From Carettochelys insculpta (Eukaryota; Chordata; Testudines; Carettochelyidae): a stretch of 64,000 nucleotides of DNA. Below, piece by piece: positions 33,694 to 44,315 of this stretch. The notes beneath the pieces were generated by a model. That model ran no database searches, was not told the DNA's origin, and saw only the letters and a program-made list of their open reading frames with translations. The translations under genes and the position numbers were made by a program. The stretch is taken from positions 122,114,001-122,178,000 of the forward strand of contig NC_134137.1 of NCBI RefSeq assembly GCF_033958435.1, written 5' to 3'. Positions within the stretch are counted from its first letter, which is position 1. Each line of letters begins with the position of its first letter.

Positions 33694-34132
33694 GGCTACG
33701 TCTACACTAGCCCCCTCCTTATGGAAGGGGCATGGTAATGAGTGAGTCTGGAAGATGTTAATGATGCACTGACATGAATATGCAGTGCTTCATTAGCATA
33801 ATGGTGGCCATGCATAATTCAAAAGTGCCACTTTCAGAACGCATGCAGCCTGTGTAGATGGCGGCCTTTCGAAAGGACCCCCCAGACTTCGAAAGCCCCT
33901 TCTTCCAAAAGCCAAATAGGAAGAAGGGGTTTTCAAAGTCCAGCAGGTCCTTTCGAAAGGCCCCCCATGTACACAGGCAGCGTGCATTCTGAAAGTGGCA
34001 CTTTTGAATTGTGCGTGGCTGCCATTATGTTAATGAGGTGCTGCATATTCACGTCAGTGCATCATTAGCATCTTCTGAATTTGCTCAATACCATGCCCCT
34101 TCTGAAAGGAGGGGGCTAGTGTAGACATAGCT
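33694..34132. mobile_element. Palindromic Harbinger-like element, family E copy 2
   Basis: A 439-bp near-palindrome. It opens with GGCTACGTCTACACTAGCCC and closes with GGGCTAGTGTAGACATAGCT. The arms meet near 33,905-33,925 (CTTCTTCCAAAAGCC / AATAGGAAGAAGGGG). The arms carry GGTCCTTTCGAAAGG and TTCGAAAGCC boxes. The flanks ACT and ATT differ by one base. Apparent proteins on either strand are readings of the same hairpin. Confidence 0.88.
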
Positions 34133-36433
34133 ATTTTGTTTCTTAACTAACTTGCCTCTAAAATTTAGACATCTTTATAGCTAACTTACCTACGCCTTAC
34201 TGATCGACACTTACGACATCTGTTACAAGCAAAACCCATCTTCCATTTTTTGGTGGTCATAGTGACTTCTTGATACCAGGAATTTGTAAAGTTTCATAGC
34301 TCTGGGACTAAAGAACATTTAGGGCCAGGTTTGCTGCATTTCTTGCGTAGAGGAGATTATAAGATAATTTCTGCCCCCTGAAGAGTCAACTCCTTGAGTC
34401 AGTCAGCAGAATCCACTTCACTCCTTCCAAATAAGACCAACATCTGCTAACTGGATGTGTGTGTTCCATGAAACACTGCTAGTATAACTACAGAGTTAGT
34501 CTAGAATTGTGATGGTTGGACCCGACTTTCTCCAAAGTTCAGCGCTTAAGTTAATGTTTAAGTTCAGGGCCATTTCTGCCTTAAAATACAAAATAGTACC
34601 TTTAACAACAAAATCAGTAGTTGTTTCATCACAAAAAAACGACGAACTGAAAGTGGCTAACTTCAAAAATGCTAGCTGAAGCTGGAATACAACCACTTCA
34701 ATCCTCCTAGCACTGCAATAATAAGACCCACAACCTTTCCTGACACAGGAGGAAGGCAGGGTTTGTGCTGAATAGATTAGTGAAATTGTTTAAAATAGTT
34801 TCCGTCACTTAAAATATTTTCCCAGTCATGCTGCTTAGGACAGCACCAGTTTGGCTTGCCTGCTGCTGTTACTCAAATGAAACATGCTTAAAGACTATAA
34901 TTTTACGGCAGTACATATCTGGCTATAGCAACCAGAACATTTTTTTACATGGGAATCACATTTTTTGTGTATTTGTTTTCTCACTTCTTTTTCATACTGC
35001 TGACACAATTGGCCCTATTGTTATGACTAAACTGTGGTAAAAATTATAACATTCACCACATACATTATTGTAATAACCAAAAGCACAGTTCAGGTGTTCT
35101 ACCTACAAAAATTCAAGCTTCTCCAAAGTTCTCTAATGATTATACAATAATAAGGAAAGACTATCCTAGTAGTGTCTAGCAGTAAAATCATTTATGTTCC
35201 GTAAGTGTGATTCCTGCTAATTATGCAGCACAAGTTTAACAAAAATGCTCAAGGAGTTGCCACTCAAAGGTTGTCTGTTGTTACGACAAATCCCATTTCC
35301 CTCAATCCTACTGTTTTGCTATTGCTGTGGTCTAGTGAAATACTGCATTAACATTTTTAAATTTAATGCAGAACATGTATTTATTGGGTAAATATCTCCA
35401 CGTCATTTGCAGTTTTATGTCTTTGTAATATTTACTGGGTTCCGTCAATTGATCCAAAATCCTTGGCTCAGCTTCTCCAGACTTCATAGTAATTTCTGTA
35501 TTTATACAATTTTAATTTTTGAATTTACCACTTATTTTTTATCTAATTTGAAATCTGACAAGGTTTTACGGCTTCACTACCGTTTACACTACAACGGCTC
35601 CCTTGACTTTAAGGAAACTTTTAGCATAATATTTTCAGCCCGCCTAATATCTAATCTACTAAAAATCTCCAGGAAGCTAGCCAGCATCATGGTAATTCTC
35701 CTCCACCACTATTGATTTTAAAATATTTATTCCAGGATGGACTCAGTTCTGATTTTCCTTATTGCTCTTACTGAGTGAAATTCACTTCTGTGCAGAAGGC
35801 TTAGTGTTGACTCTTACTTGTATAAATAGGCTAGAGCATTATAATGGGACATACTGCATGAGTAAGATGATGCTCAATGTAAGAATGACAGACTCAAGCT
35901 CTCCAACAGTTAACTAGCCTCAAAGGCTAATTTGGATTTTTCACTCTATTATTTAAAGCCCTTCTTTAACTGTGAATGTAACCCCATTAATTTTTATCTG
36001 TCAACCTGAAAACCAGAAAAGACTCCCTTCTCAAGTTGTGAGAGAATGTTAACAGAACATACTATTCTAATTGGCTCACTTGTGTGTCACACAGATTTAA
36101 ATTCCCAATTTATGTTAATCACCATCTGAAAAATCTGTTTATGCAGGAGAAATCCTTTTTATTCTATTTACATTTTGAACTATAGCAGGGAAATAAAAAC
36201 AAATGTGATTAACATTTATGTAGTCAACATTCATAGGAGAAAACAGGTAAAATATTCTCACTCTCCCACTATCAGAATTTATCCTTTCCAACTTTCCTTT
36301 GGACGTAGTTGACTATTTCAGGCTCATGTAAAGGAGGATTCCAGGGTAAGCCCCTCATTTCAATTTAGTAATTTTAGTTCAATCTTCTGTTCACTCACTT
36401 CCTATCTCTCCTCATGCCTTCTTGCAAGGCCTC
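34133..36433. other. 2.3 kb unassigned AT-rich DNA, no gene seen
   Basis: The 102-codon frame at 35,407-35,715 has no recognised domain. The AT-rich composition and lack of repeat ends suggest old unique sequence. Confidence 0.5.
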
Positions 36434-36436
36434 AAT

Positions 36437-36834
36437 GACTGCATCTACACTAGCAAGTTCTTTAAGAAAATCCAGCCCTTTTTTGAAAGAACATGCGGAA
36501 TGCCCACACAAATCGAAAGGATGCAGTTCTTCTTCCAGAATCCCTCTGCCACTCCCCAATCAGGAAGAGTGGCTCCTTTCGAAAGCTTCTTTCAAAAAAA
36601 GCATGTGTAGATGCTCCACAGGCCCTTTTTTAGAAAGAGCAGCCCTCATGGGGCCAGATTTTTTGATCTCTCTCCTGTTCTTTTGAAACAGCGGGGGCTG
36701 TGTGGACGCTCTGTCAGAAGAGCAGATTGATTTTTCAACCTGCTTTTTTGTGTGTGGACGCTCTTTCAAAAGAAGGCCTGCCAAAAGATCTGGAAGATCA
36801 TCTTTTGAAAGATCGCTGTAGTGTAGACATGGCC
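36437..36834. mobile_element. Harbinger-like element, family C copy 1
   Basis: It begins GACTGCATCTACACTAGCAA and ends GCTGTAGTGTAGACATGGCC, with an exact 3-bp target duplication AAT (36,434-36,436; 36,835-36,837). The interior has repeated CTTTCGAAAG / CTTTTGAAAG boxes and GTGTGGACGCTCT units. Two other copies lie at 39,766-40,201 and 55,941-56,383. Its right duplication is directly followed by family D at 36,838. Confidence 0.85.
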
Positions 36835-36986
36835 AATGGGTATGTATATACAGCTATTCTGGAACAGCTTATTTTGAAATAATTCAGCTACACACAAAAT
36901 GCATTTTGAAATAGCACCCAGCTATTTCAAAAGACAGTGTCTACACACAATAGAGCTTGTTCTGAAACAGAGCCAGTGGACATACT

Positions 36987-37683
36987 GGCCGCGTCTACAC
37001 GTGCACGCTACTTCGAAGTAGCGGCGCCAACTTCGAAATAGCGCCCGTCACGGCTACATGTGTTGGGCGCTATTTCGAAGTTGAAATCGATGTTAGGCGG
37101 CAAGACGTCAAAGTCGCTAACCCCATGAGGGGATGGGAATAGCGCCCTACTTCGAAGTTGAACATCGAAGTAGGGCACGTGTAGACGATCCGCGTCCCGC
37201 AACATCGAAATAGTGGGGTCCGCCATGGCGGCCATCAGCTGAGGGGTTGAGAGACGCTCTCTCTCCAGCCCCTGCAGGGCTCTATGGTCACCGTGGGCAG
37301 CAGCCCTTAGCCCAGGGCTTCTGGCTGCTGCTGCGGCAGCTGGGGATCCATGCTGCAGGCACAGGGTCTGCAACCAGTTGTCGGCTCTGTGGATCTTGTG
37401 TTGTTTAGTGCAACTGTGTCTGGGAGGGGCCCTTTAAGGGAGCGGCTTGCTGTTGAGTCCGCCCTGTGACCCTGTCTGCAGCTGTTCCTGGCACCCTTAT
37501 TTCGATGTGTGCTACTTTGGCGTGTAGACGTTCCCTCGCAGCGCCTATTTCGATGTGGTGCTGCCCAACATCGAAGTTGAACATCGACGTTGCCAGCCCT
37601 GGAGGACGTGTAGACGTTATTCATCGAAATAGCTTATTTCGAAATAAGCTATTTCGATGTAGCGTGCATGTGTAGACGTAGCC
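36987..37683 (-). mobile_element. Harbinger-like element, family B copy 2, nested in family D
   Basis: A 697-bp element with ends GGCCGCGTCTACACGTGCAC and, inverted, GGCTACGTCTACACATGCAC; flanks ACT and ACA. It is collinear with family B copy 1 in reverse orientation, including the internal GTGTAGACG motifs, the TTCGAAG palindromes and the 121-codon frame (37,008-37,373). The close match implies that both copies are young relative to the elements they interrupt. Confidence 0.87.
37008..37373 (-). other. 121-codon open frame in family B copy 2, function unknown
   Basis: The counterpart of the frame at 24,076-24,441: it begins MQTLCLQHGSPAAAAAARSP and ends FEVGAATSK, uninterrupted. Residue differences from copy 1 are scattered. 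No domain is recognised. It may be a coincidental frame or the leftover of an internally deleted autonomous parent. Confidence 0.35.
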
Positions 37684-37929
37684 ACAATGGCTTATTTTGA
37701 AATAGGCTCTATACCCTATCTACACAGCTCCTATTTCAAAATAGCTATTAACTAATAGATTGAAATACGTGCTATTCCTCATGGAATGAGGTTTATTTAT
37801 TTAAAAATAAGCCAACTGCTATTTTAAAAATATTTCAAAATAGTGGTTGCATTATGTAGATGCTAGCAAAGTTGTTTGAAAATAAGGACTGTTATTTCAA
37901 AATAATTTTGCTATGTAGACATACCCTCT

Positions 37930-38366
37930 GGCTGGGTCTACATGTGCCCCTTCCTTTTGAAAGGGGCATGTTAATGAGCAGGTTCGAAAGATGCTAATGA
38001 TGTGCTGCAATGAATATGCAGCGCCTCATTAGCATAATGGCGGCCGCGGCGATTCGAAAGTGCGGCTTTTCGAATCGCGCGCCACCCGTGGAGACGGGAC
38101 CTTCCGAAAGGACCCCCCCCAGTTTTCGAAAGCCCTTCTTCCTAACACCAGATAGGAAGAAGGGCTTTCGAAAACTGGGGGGGTCCTTTCGGAAGGTTCC
38201 GTCTCCATGGGCAGCACACGATTCGAAAAGCCGCACTTTCGAATTGCCGCGGCCGCCATTATGCTAATGAGGCGCTGCATATTCATTGCAGCGCCTCATT
38301 AGCATCTTTCGAACCTGCTCATTAACATGCCCCTTTCAAAAGGAAGGGGCACGTGTAGATCCAGCC
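37930..38366. mobile_element. Near-perfect palindromic Harbinger-like element, family E copy 1
   Basis: A 437-bp element starting GGCTGGGTCTACATGTGCCC and ending GGGCACGTGTAGATCCAGCC, with target duplication TCT (37,927-37,929; 38,367-38,369). The arms of about 200 bp meet near 38,147-38,160 and differ at few positions. They include GATTCGAAAGTGCGGC and TCCTTTCGGAAGG. The transcribed strand would form a long hairpin. An 85-codon frame occurs on both strands (38,010-38,267 plus, 38,029-38,286 minus) only because of the palindrome. Confidence 0.92.
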
Positions 38367-38369
38367 TCT

Positions 38370-39765
38370 GTCTGTGTCTCCTCTTCTGACCTGATGCAGA
38401 TGCTTCTATCCTGCTCGCCCTTCAACTCCCCACTTTCAACAACCCTTCTCCGTGATACTTATCAGCCCATGTCCACTCAACAAGATGCTATTTTCATTAA
38501 AATAAATATGTAGCCATAGTATTTTGACTTTCTGTTGGCCTATTTCTAGAATTGCTTCCTCCCCAACACAGAATCTGTTCACATAAAATGGTTCTACTTC
38601 ACTTTTTAATCCTGTATTTGTTTTTTTGTTCTGAATATAGTATGATGTTTTAATTACATTTGTTTGCCTATCCAGTGCCCCCTTCCCAGCCCCCAAAGTG
38701 CCTTGGAAGGCAAAGAGATCAAAGTTTCTTACAAATTAAATCATTATTTAAAAACTGGACCATTTTGTATAAGCTGCATTCCTACACGCTATAGAGCTGC
38801 TTTCCTTTAATCGTATTCCAGGAGCCTGGACAGAACAGATTAAATGGAATTGCTTCATTTCTAATGACAGACTCATGGCATAAATAGCTCGGAGAGTCTC
38901 TTTCATGCAGTAGTTAGTGATTGTTCACAATTCACCTCCTGCTGACAGAGAAGGGCATGATGGAGCTAATTTAACATTTCTTTGGTCAGATTCCATTCGT
39001 ATCTGAGTGAAAGATCAGTAAATAAAACTGAGGCACTGTTTATTAGGCTGCTGAAATTGTCACAGGTTAGGATATCACACATACCATGTGCTTACAGCAG
39101 GGAAATTAATTCACAGTCCTATTCACCAGACAGTGGTTGAAGAAGTGGTCAGTCCATGTGACTACTGTGAAAATCATTTGGGAAGCACTGTGCCCTTTAA
39201 AACTGTGGCTTGGTTAAAAAGTTTGGTTGAGAGAAACAAATGAAAGTGACAATTAAATCAAACCACTGAACAGGAATCAAATGTCTTGTTGGCTAGTGCA
39301 GTGACCTCTCTGCTGAGTGACAGACACCGGGGCGCTGCAAGGTTAGCACACCCCTGGAGTAATCAGTGATGCAGAAGCTGGACACTATCCAGTGCTTTTG
39401 TTGTGAAAAAAAGAAAGGGGAGCTTGTACTGACACTGACACTGACACTACCTATGTCTAACTTTGCACACAGATGGCCACAAACAGCACACAGGGATTTT
39501 AGCTCAAACATCAAAGCCAAGTTCACCAGGGAGCAGCCCTGCCTCAAGAATTTACTTTAGTTAGAATAAAGCAGAGACCAAACCCCTAGCTGCTTGCCAC
39601 AGCTCCCACAAAGAGAGATAGTGCATCACAAAACTAACGGTACAGCTAACTCCTGACTAGGATAGTACTTGGTATTTGGGAGACTTCAGTTCAATTCCCC
39701 ATGTTGCCATGAAATGCTCATGTGACCTAGGGCAAGCCATTTAATCTCCGTGCCTCATTACTCCA
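38370..39765. other. Unassigned DNA, no gene seen
   Basis: It holds a short hexamer repeat, (ACTGAC)3 at about 39,428-39,448. The stretch 38,860-39,080 looks unique and non-repetitive. No coding features. Confidence 0.5.
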
Positions 39766-40201
39766 TGACCACATCTATATTACAGCGATCTTTTGAAAGA
39801 AGTTCTTCCGGAAGATCTCTTCTGAAAAAACTTCTTTTGAAAGAGTGCATCAACCTACATACAAAAGCGGATCAAAATAGCAATCTGCTCTTTTGATAGA
39901 GCGCGTCCACACAGCCCTCGCTCTTTTGAAAGAATGAGCCAGGGATCGAAAAATACAGGGCCATGAGGACTGGTGTGTTGAAAAAAAGGCCTGTGGAGCA
40001 CCTACACATGCTCTTTTTTTGAAAGAAGCTTTTGAAAGGAAGCACTCTTTCCGATCCGGGAGCGGAAGAGGGCTTCCAGAAAAAGAGCCCCGTTCTTTCG
40101 ATTTCAGATCAAGAGAGTGCATTTTGTGTGTGGACGATCCATGCGTTCTTTTGAAAAAGGGGCCTGATTTGCCAAAAGAACTTGCTAGTGCAGATGTAGC
40201 C
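39766..40201. mobile_element. Harbinger-like element, family C copy 2
   Basis: It runs opposite to copies 1 and 3: left GACCACATCTATATTACAGC, right CTTGCTAGTGCAGATGTAGCC. The flanks CAT and CAC differ by one base. Interior CTTTTGAAAGAA boxes, TGTGTGTGGACGATCC and TCCGATCCGGGAGCGGAAG line up with the other copies. It is non-coding. Confidence 0.82.
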
Positions 40202-40339
40202 CACACACAAAAAGAGGATAACAGTACTTCCCTACCCCTGGGGGGCACCGTTCAACTAAAGATAAAATCATAGAAGGCAGGTCTGCCAGGCAAGGCAGGC
40301 ACTTTCAGAGACAGGTGAGTCAGGTGACCAAATGGAACT

Positions 40340-40540
40340 AGACCACCCCGACAGATGTTTGTCTACCCTGTTTTTTAAAAAATCTCTAAAGGGGATTCCA
40401 ACATCTCCCTTGGAAGCCAATTCCAGAACTTAGCCATCCTTACAGACAGACAATTTTTTCTCCTACCTACCCTAAATCTCCCTTGCTTCAGATTACTTCT
40501 TGTCCTTCCTTCAGTGCATTTGGAGAACAACAGATCACTC
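40340..40540 (-). mobile_element. CR1 LINE fragment, end of ORF2 and 3' UTR start
   Basis: The minus-strand frame reads TEGRTRSNLKQGRFRVGRRK, then NWLPREMLESPLEIF. This aligns with DRTRGNGLKLQQGRFRLDIR...KLPREVVESPSLEIF at the C-terminus of the CR1 copy at 57.6 kb. The 3' end with ATTCTATG repeats is absent. It is an old truncated copy. Confidence 0.85.
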
Positions 40541-41094
40541 TCCTCTTCTAACAGCTCCCTTTGCAGGCGGTGGGCAGCAGCAGGGGGTTGCCTACCCTCA
40601 CCACTCAGGCAGTGCAAGCGGCGGCCTGCTCTGCTCCACCTCACCCTCCAGGCTTGCTGAGCCCTGGGAAGCAGCCTCCACCATCTGTGGAGAAGCAAGG
40701 TTCAGAGGGCCAGGAAGGCGCAGCGTGGTAGAGCGGAGCAAGCTGCTGCTTGTGCCACCCATGTGCTGAGAATAGGAAGGAGGGGAGGAGAAGGGAGGCA
40801 ACCTGACCTTTTCCAGGTAATCCCGTTGGTCGAGAAGGGGGAAGGGTGGGAACAGAGCAAAGAATGGGCTGCGGCTGCAAAGGGGGGTGGGGGGAGTTAC
40901 ACATGTCTGGGGCACAGGGTGGGGTGGGGGAGTGTGCCCCCAGGCCCTATCCTCACAGCCCTGTTAATCATCCATTTACACCCAGGGTGATGTATGAAAT
41001 TTATCTTCAGCAATTCCTTCTATATAATTTGTTCCAGTATTTTTTCAGGACTCAAGAGAAGAAAGTGGGGATGCCTAGGCCACACTCTCATCCA
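40541..41094. other. GC-rich unassigned DNA
   Basis: GC-rich sequence with A/G-rich stretches (40,765-40,930). The open frames on both strands have no recognised domain. Confidence 0.5.
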
Positions 41095-41290
41095 GCATAG
41101 TCCATCAAGCTCTCACATGGAATCACAAGGAAAATGCAAAAGAGGATGGGCCAGACAATGTGTAGAAGATCTACTGAGACTGGAGGACAACAACTGGGGT
41201 ACTCCTGGAGTCAGCTAGAAGTTTCGTCTTGAGACATAGTGAAGCGGAGGAGAGTGGTAGATAACCTACACTCCACCCAGGATGCAAGGG
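41095..41290 (+). mobile_element. Possible LINE 3' coding end (uncertain)
   Basis: The frame contains GKCKRGWARQCVEDLLRLED, then NNWG. This is loosely like the GKRxRGRPRxRWxDxVxxDL...W tail of RTE-like endonuclease/RT elements, and a line of short blocks follows. The resemblance is weak and could be chance. Confidence 0.25.
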
Positions 41291-41374
41291 CTTAAGTCAA
41301 GTAAGTCACATTTCCACATACCAAATTAGGCTGACTGGCATATAATTCCCCTTGTCCTATCCCCTCTCCCCCTG

Positions 41375-41605
41375 CCCTTTTTTTTAAAGACAGGTACAAG
41401 GCTTTCCTTTCTCCAATCCCCTGGTATCTCACCTGTCCTCCAAGAACTGCAAAAACAATTGATGAAGATTCTGAGATTGTTTCAGCTAGTTCCTTGAGCA
41501 CCTGAGCCTTCATTCCATGAGGCCCTATAGGAATGAATGCATCTAATTTGTCTATATGTTCTTTGACCTGTTTGTTCCATCTCTTGATTGCCACATCTTC
41601 TGTCT
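41375..41605 (-). mobile_element. Old CR1-type LINE fragment, start of RT
   Basis: Minus-strand translation gives KEHIDKLDAFIPIGPHGMKA, then QVLKELAETISESSSIVF, and after a frameshift TGEIPGDWRKESLVPVFKK. The intact CR1 at about 60,170-60,360 has the same blocks ([57 protein letters not shown]). The copy belongs to an older, more divergent CR1 subfamily. Confidence 0.82.
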
Positions 41606-42724
41606 TGTTGTTAATATGCACTGAATTAAATGTGGTCACAATCAGATCTGCAGGTGTTTGGGGAGGGGAGGAGGCAAAAGGCACAGCTGCCCTGGGGCCC
41701 ACCAATTCAAAAGGGCTGAGAGTTCCCATCCACCACTGCTGAAGGAGCAGCACAGGCCCTTTAAATCACCACCTGAGCGTGGCACACTCCTAGCGGTTCT
41801 AAGGTGTGACTAGAGGAGGTCATTAAAGAGCTGCTGATGAAGCCACATGGGCTCTTACTTTTCTTCTCTTTTCTTTTCATCAGGACAGTTTGCTACTGCA
41901 CCTTTAACACTTTCTCCTTGAGAAACTATCACACTCCTGAACTCCTTATTCCCTTAGATTTTCTGTCCATGGGACCTTGCCTAACAACACTCTGAGCTTG
42001 CTAAATTCTGCTTTTTTGAAGTCCACTGTCCTTTTTCTGCTGTTCTCACCCCTTCCGGTATGAGATGCGCAGGTACAATAGGGACCATATAGATACCTAA
42101 GATAAATAGTTTTTCTTCAAAGACTGAACATTTCTTGCATGCTAAGAAAAATAACAAGATTATGCGTAGTGGCAACACTTCCATCGTAGCAATAGCATGT
42201 GTAAAAAATCCTGCTTCATGTGCACAAGACACAAGGATATGGAGGAGAAGGTTATTATTCCCATACATGTGAATCACATTACAGCACCTCATTTCTTCTA
42301 TATTTTCTATGTTACACTCAAAGTGGAATGCTATTTGTGTATTTTAAAAATCTTCAGAAACAGAAAGAAATGAAGCAGAGAAACCTTGCCAGCTGGGAAG
42401 CAGAGGCCAGACCACGCTGGAAGGGAAAAACAGGGCAGAGACTATTCAGAGGGCAAAGCAGTGAGTAGATAGCAAGTGAAAATAAGGCCAAGCGAAAATG
42501 AGAACAGGGCAAAACAGAAGAGTCTTATAAACTACTGATGAAGAGGTGCTCGAAGAGACAGGACTACACAGGAATACTCCTGCATTCCTGAAGCCAGTCA
42601 CAATACACCCATTGAGTTCACCGAGTGTGCAATAAAGGCCTACTTCAAGGCACCGGAAATAGGAAAAAATGAAGACTCCTTGAACCATTAGCATATTAGA
42701 GCTAAACCTCTCTGGAGTTTACAC
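41606..42724. other. Unassigned DNA, possibly more CR1-related sequence
   Basis: The stretch 41,980-42,060 resembles a common reptile repeat from memory, but I could not place it. No gene supported. Confidence 0.4.
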
Positions 42725-42945
42725 TTATACATGGAGATACATGTGTATCTCAAAGAACTGGAAGGGACCTACAGAGGTCATTAAGTCCAGTCCTCTGTAC
42801 TCACAGCAGGACCTATCACCACCTCTGGAAGGTTTTTGTTAAAATCTAACCCATCCCACAGCCTTGAAAGGCCCCCTCAAGGGCTGAGCTCATAACCCTG
42901 GGTTTACAGAGTCAATGCACTAGCTATTGAGCTATGAATTATCCA
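42725..42945 (-). mobile_element. tRNA-headed SINE with CR1-like tail, copy 1
   Basis: Read on the minus strand, the head ATAGCTCAATAGCTAGTGCA (A-box-like) is followed by GGGTTATGAGCTC (B-box-like), a short body, and a tail in which AGGTCCCTTCCAGTTC is the CR1 3' end consensus. It ends in GAGATACACATGTATCTC. The plus strand therefore shows GAACTGGAAGGGACC first. The tail implies that CR1 reverse transcriptase copied it. Confidence 0.75.
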
Positions 42946-43034
42946 TCCCTCCACCCTTTTACACACACACACTCCCTCATCTTCCCTGCCCCCATTTTGC
43001 AAACTCAAAAATATTACATAACCATTTTGAACTA

Positions 43035-43360
43035 CAGGGTGAACCTCTCCAGTCTGGCATGCCTGAGACCAGACCAGAGCCAAATGAGAGAATTTGACAG
43101 ACCACAGAAGGTCAATACTATCTAGCACAGTACCAAAACTTCCACTACTCACTGGGCTCTTAGAAGTCATTTAAGGACAAATTTTAGCTAAATAACAGCA
43201 CATAACACTGAGAGCCAGGACTGGTGGCTGTGAACAAACTTTATGGGACTGCAGGAAACTTGGCCACATCCATGATAAGTGGTTGTCCGGCGAACTAAAA
43301 TCCTGCCAGATTACGGATGTTTCTGGATGGGAGAGTGTCAGATTAGAGAGGTTCAATCTG
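43035..43360. mobile_element. pogo/Tigger-like non-autonomous element
   Basis: The ends CAGGGTGAACCTCTCCAGTC and, inverted, CAGATTGAACCTCTCTAATC are flanked by TA on both sides (43,033-43,034; 43,361-43,362). A further inverted pair, TCTGGC / GCCAGATTACGG, lies inside. At 326 bp it has no transposase frame. Confidence 0.82.
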
Positions 43361-43362
43361 TA

Positions 43363-43974
43363 CTGGATGTTTACCAGACAGACTGGGCATTCCAAATTCT
43401 TTCAAGCATGCAAGTAAGTGACTTTTAATGGTCTGTGTTTTTGAAACCCCAAGGATCAAATGTTCCTGTTTAATTTAAATGTCTCCAAAGAGCAGTGATA
43501 TGCCTTCGTCAAGTTTGAAAGACACCTGAAGCTTCCCAGAACTGAGAGCTAGGACTTCTACAACAAAAAAACTACCGTATCAATTTCCCATACTTCATAA
43601 CTCATTACAAAATGAAGGTGTCTGCAGAAAAAATGAAAGGAAGGAAAACTGAATTATTATGGAAAATAGAATATCTACACTACTGGCTATTTTAACTGAA
43701 TTCACGATTGTGGACTATGATTTATTCTACTGTATATGTCATTCATTGGAATGTCATAGTTCATCTGCAGTTAGTGCTATTTGCCCCATCAAAGAAATCA
43801 CACACTGTAATACAGCCCATAAATTAAAACAGGATATTTTCATGAACTTGGTCACTAATCAAACAACAAATTATTTTCCAGTTGCACTGTCAAGAATCAT
43901 TATTATTATGAATCTCAAACAAAAATGCATTTATTAAAGCCACAGACTAGCTAGTAAAATATACTAAACACATA
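43363..43974. other. Unassigned DNA, no gene seen
   Basis: The 92-codon frame at 43,659-43,937 has no recognised feature. Confidence 0.5.
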
Positions 43975-44315
43975 CCCTGTGTCTACACATGCCCCTTTCG
44001 AAAGGGGCATGTTAACGAGCCTGTTCAAAGGATGCTAATGAGGCACTGCAATGAATATGCAGCACCTCATTAGCATAATGGCGGCTGCGGTGATTCGAAA
44101 GTGCGGCTTTTCGAATCGCACACCACCTGTGGAGATGGAACCTTCCGAAAGGACCCACCCCCAGTTTTCGAAAGCCCTTCTTCTGATCACCAGATAGGAA
44201 GAAGGGCTTTTGAAAACTGGGAGTGGGGGAGCCTTTTGGAAGGTTCTGTCTCCATGGGCGGCGCACAATTCGAAAAGCCACACTTTTGAATCGCTGTGGC
44301 CGCCATCATGCTAAT
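43975..44315. mobile_element. Family E copy 3, truncated right arm
   Basis: It starts CCCTGTGTCTACACATGCCC and follows family E copy 1 closely through the hairpin centre (CCTTCTTCTGATCACC / AGATAGGAAGAAGGGC near 44,178-44,215). It stops at GGCCGCCATCATGCTAAT, so about 90-100 bp of the outer right arm are missing. A target duplication cannot be defined. The arms differ more than in copy 1. Confidence 0.85.

Larger units (their letters stand above)
36838..37926. mobile_element. Harbinger-like element, family D, split by family B copy 2
   Basis: The left end is GGGTATGTATATACAGC and the right end, inverted, GGGTATGTCTACATAGC. The arms are rich in TATTTTGAAATA and TATTTCAAAATAG boxes. The element is interrupted by 36,987-37,683; its own length without that insertion is about 392 bp. 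It starts immediately after the AAT of family C copy 1 and ends immediately before the TCT of family E copy 1. Its own target duplication is not evident (AAT against TCT). Confidence 0.78.

Noticed and set aside
35407..35715. 102-codon hydrophobic frame
   Set aside because: AT-rich codon bias alone gives F/L/I-rich translation; no homologue recognised.
38010..38286. 85-codon frames with near-identical protein on both strands
   Set aside because: They are two readings of the family E palindrome; the similarity is a geometric consequence, not a gene.
38860..39080. Possible conserved non-coding element
   Set aside because: Sequence alone cannot show conservation; it needs alignment to other amniotes.
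42860..42945. Possible functional tRNA gene on the minus strand
   Set aside because: The tRNA-like part is degenerate and continuous with a CR1-like tail, so it is a SINE head.
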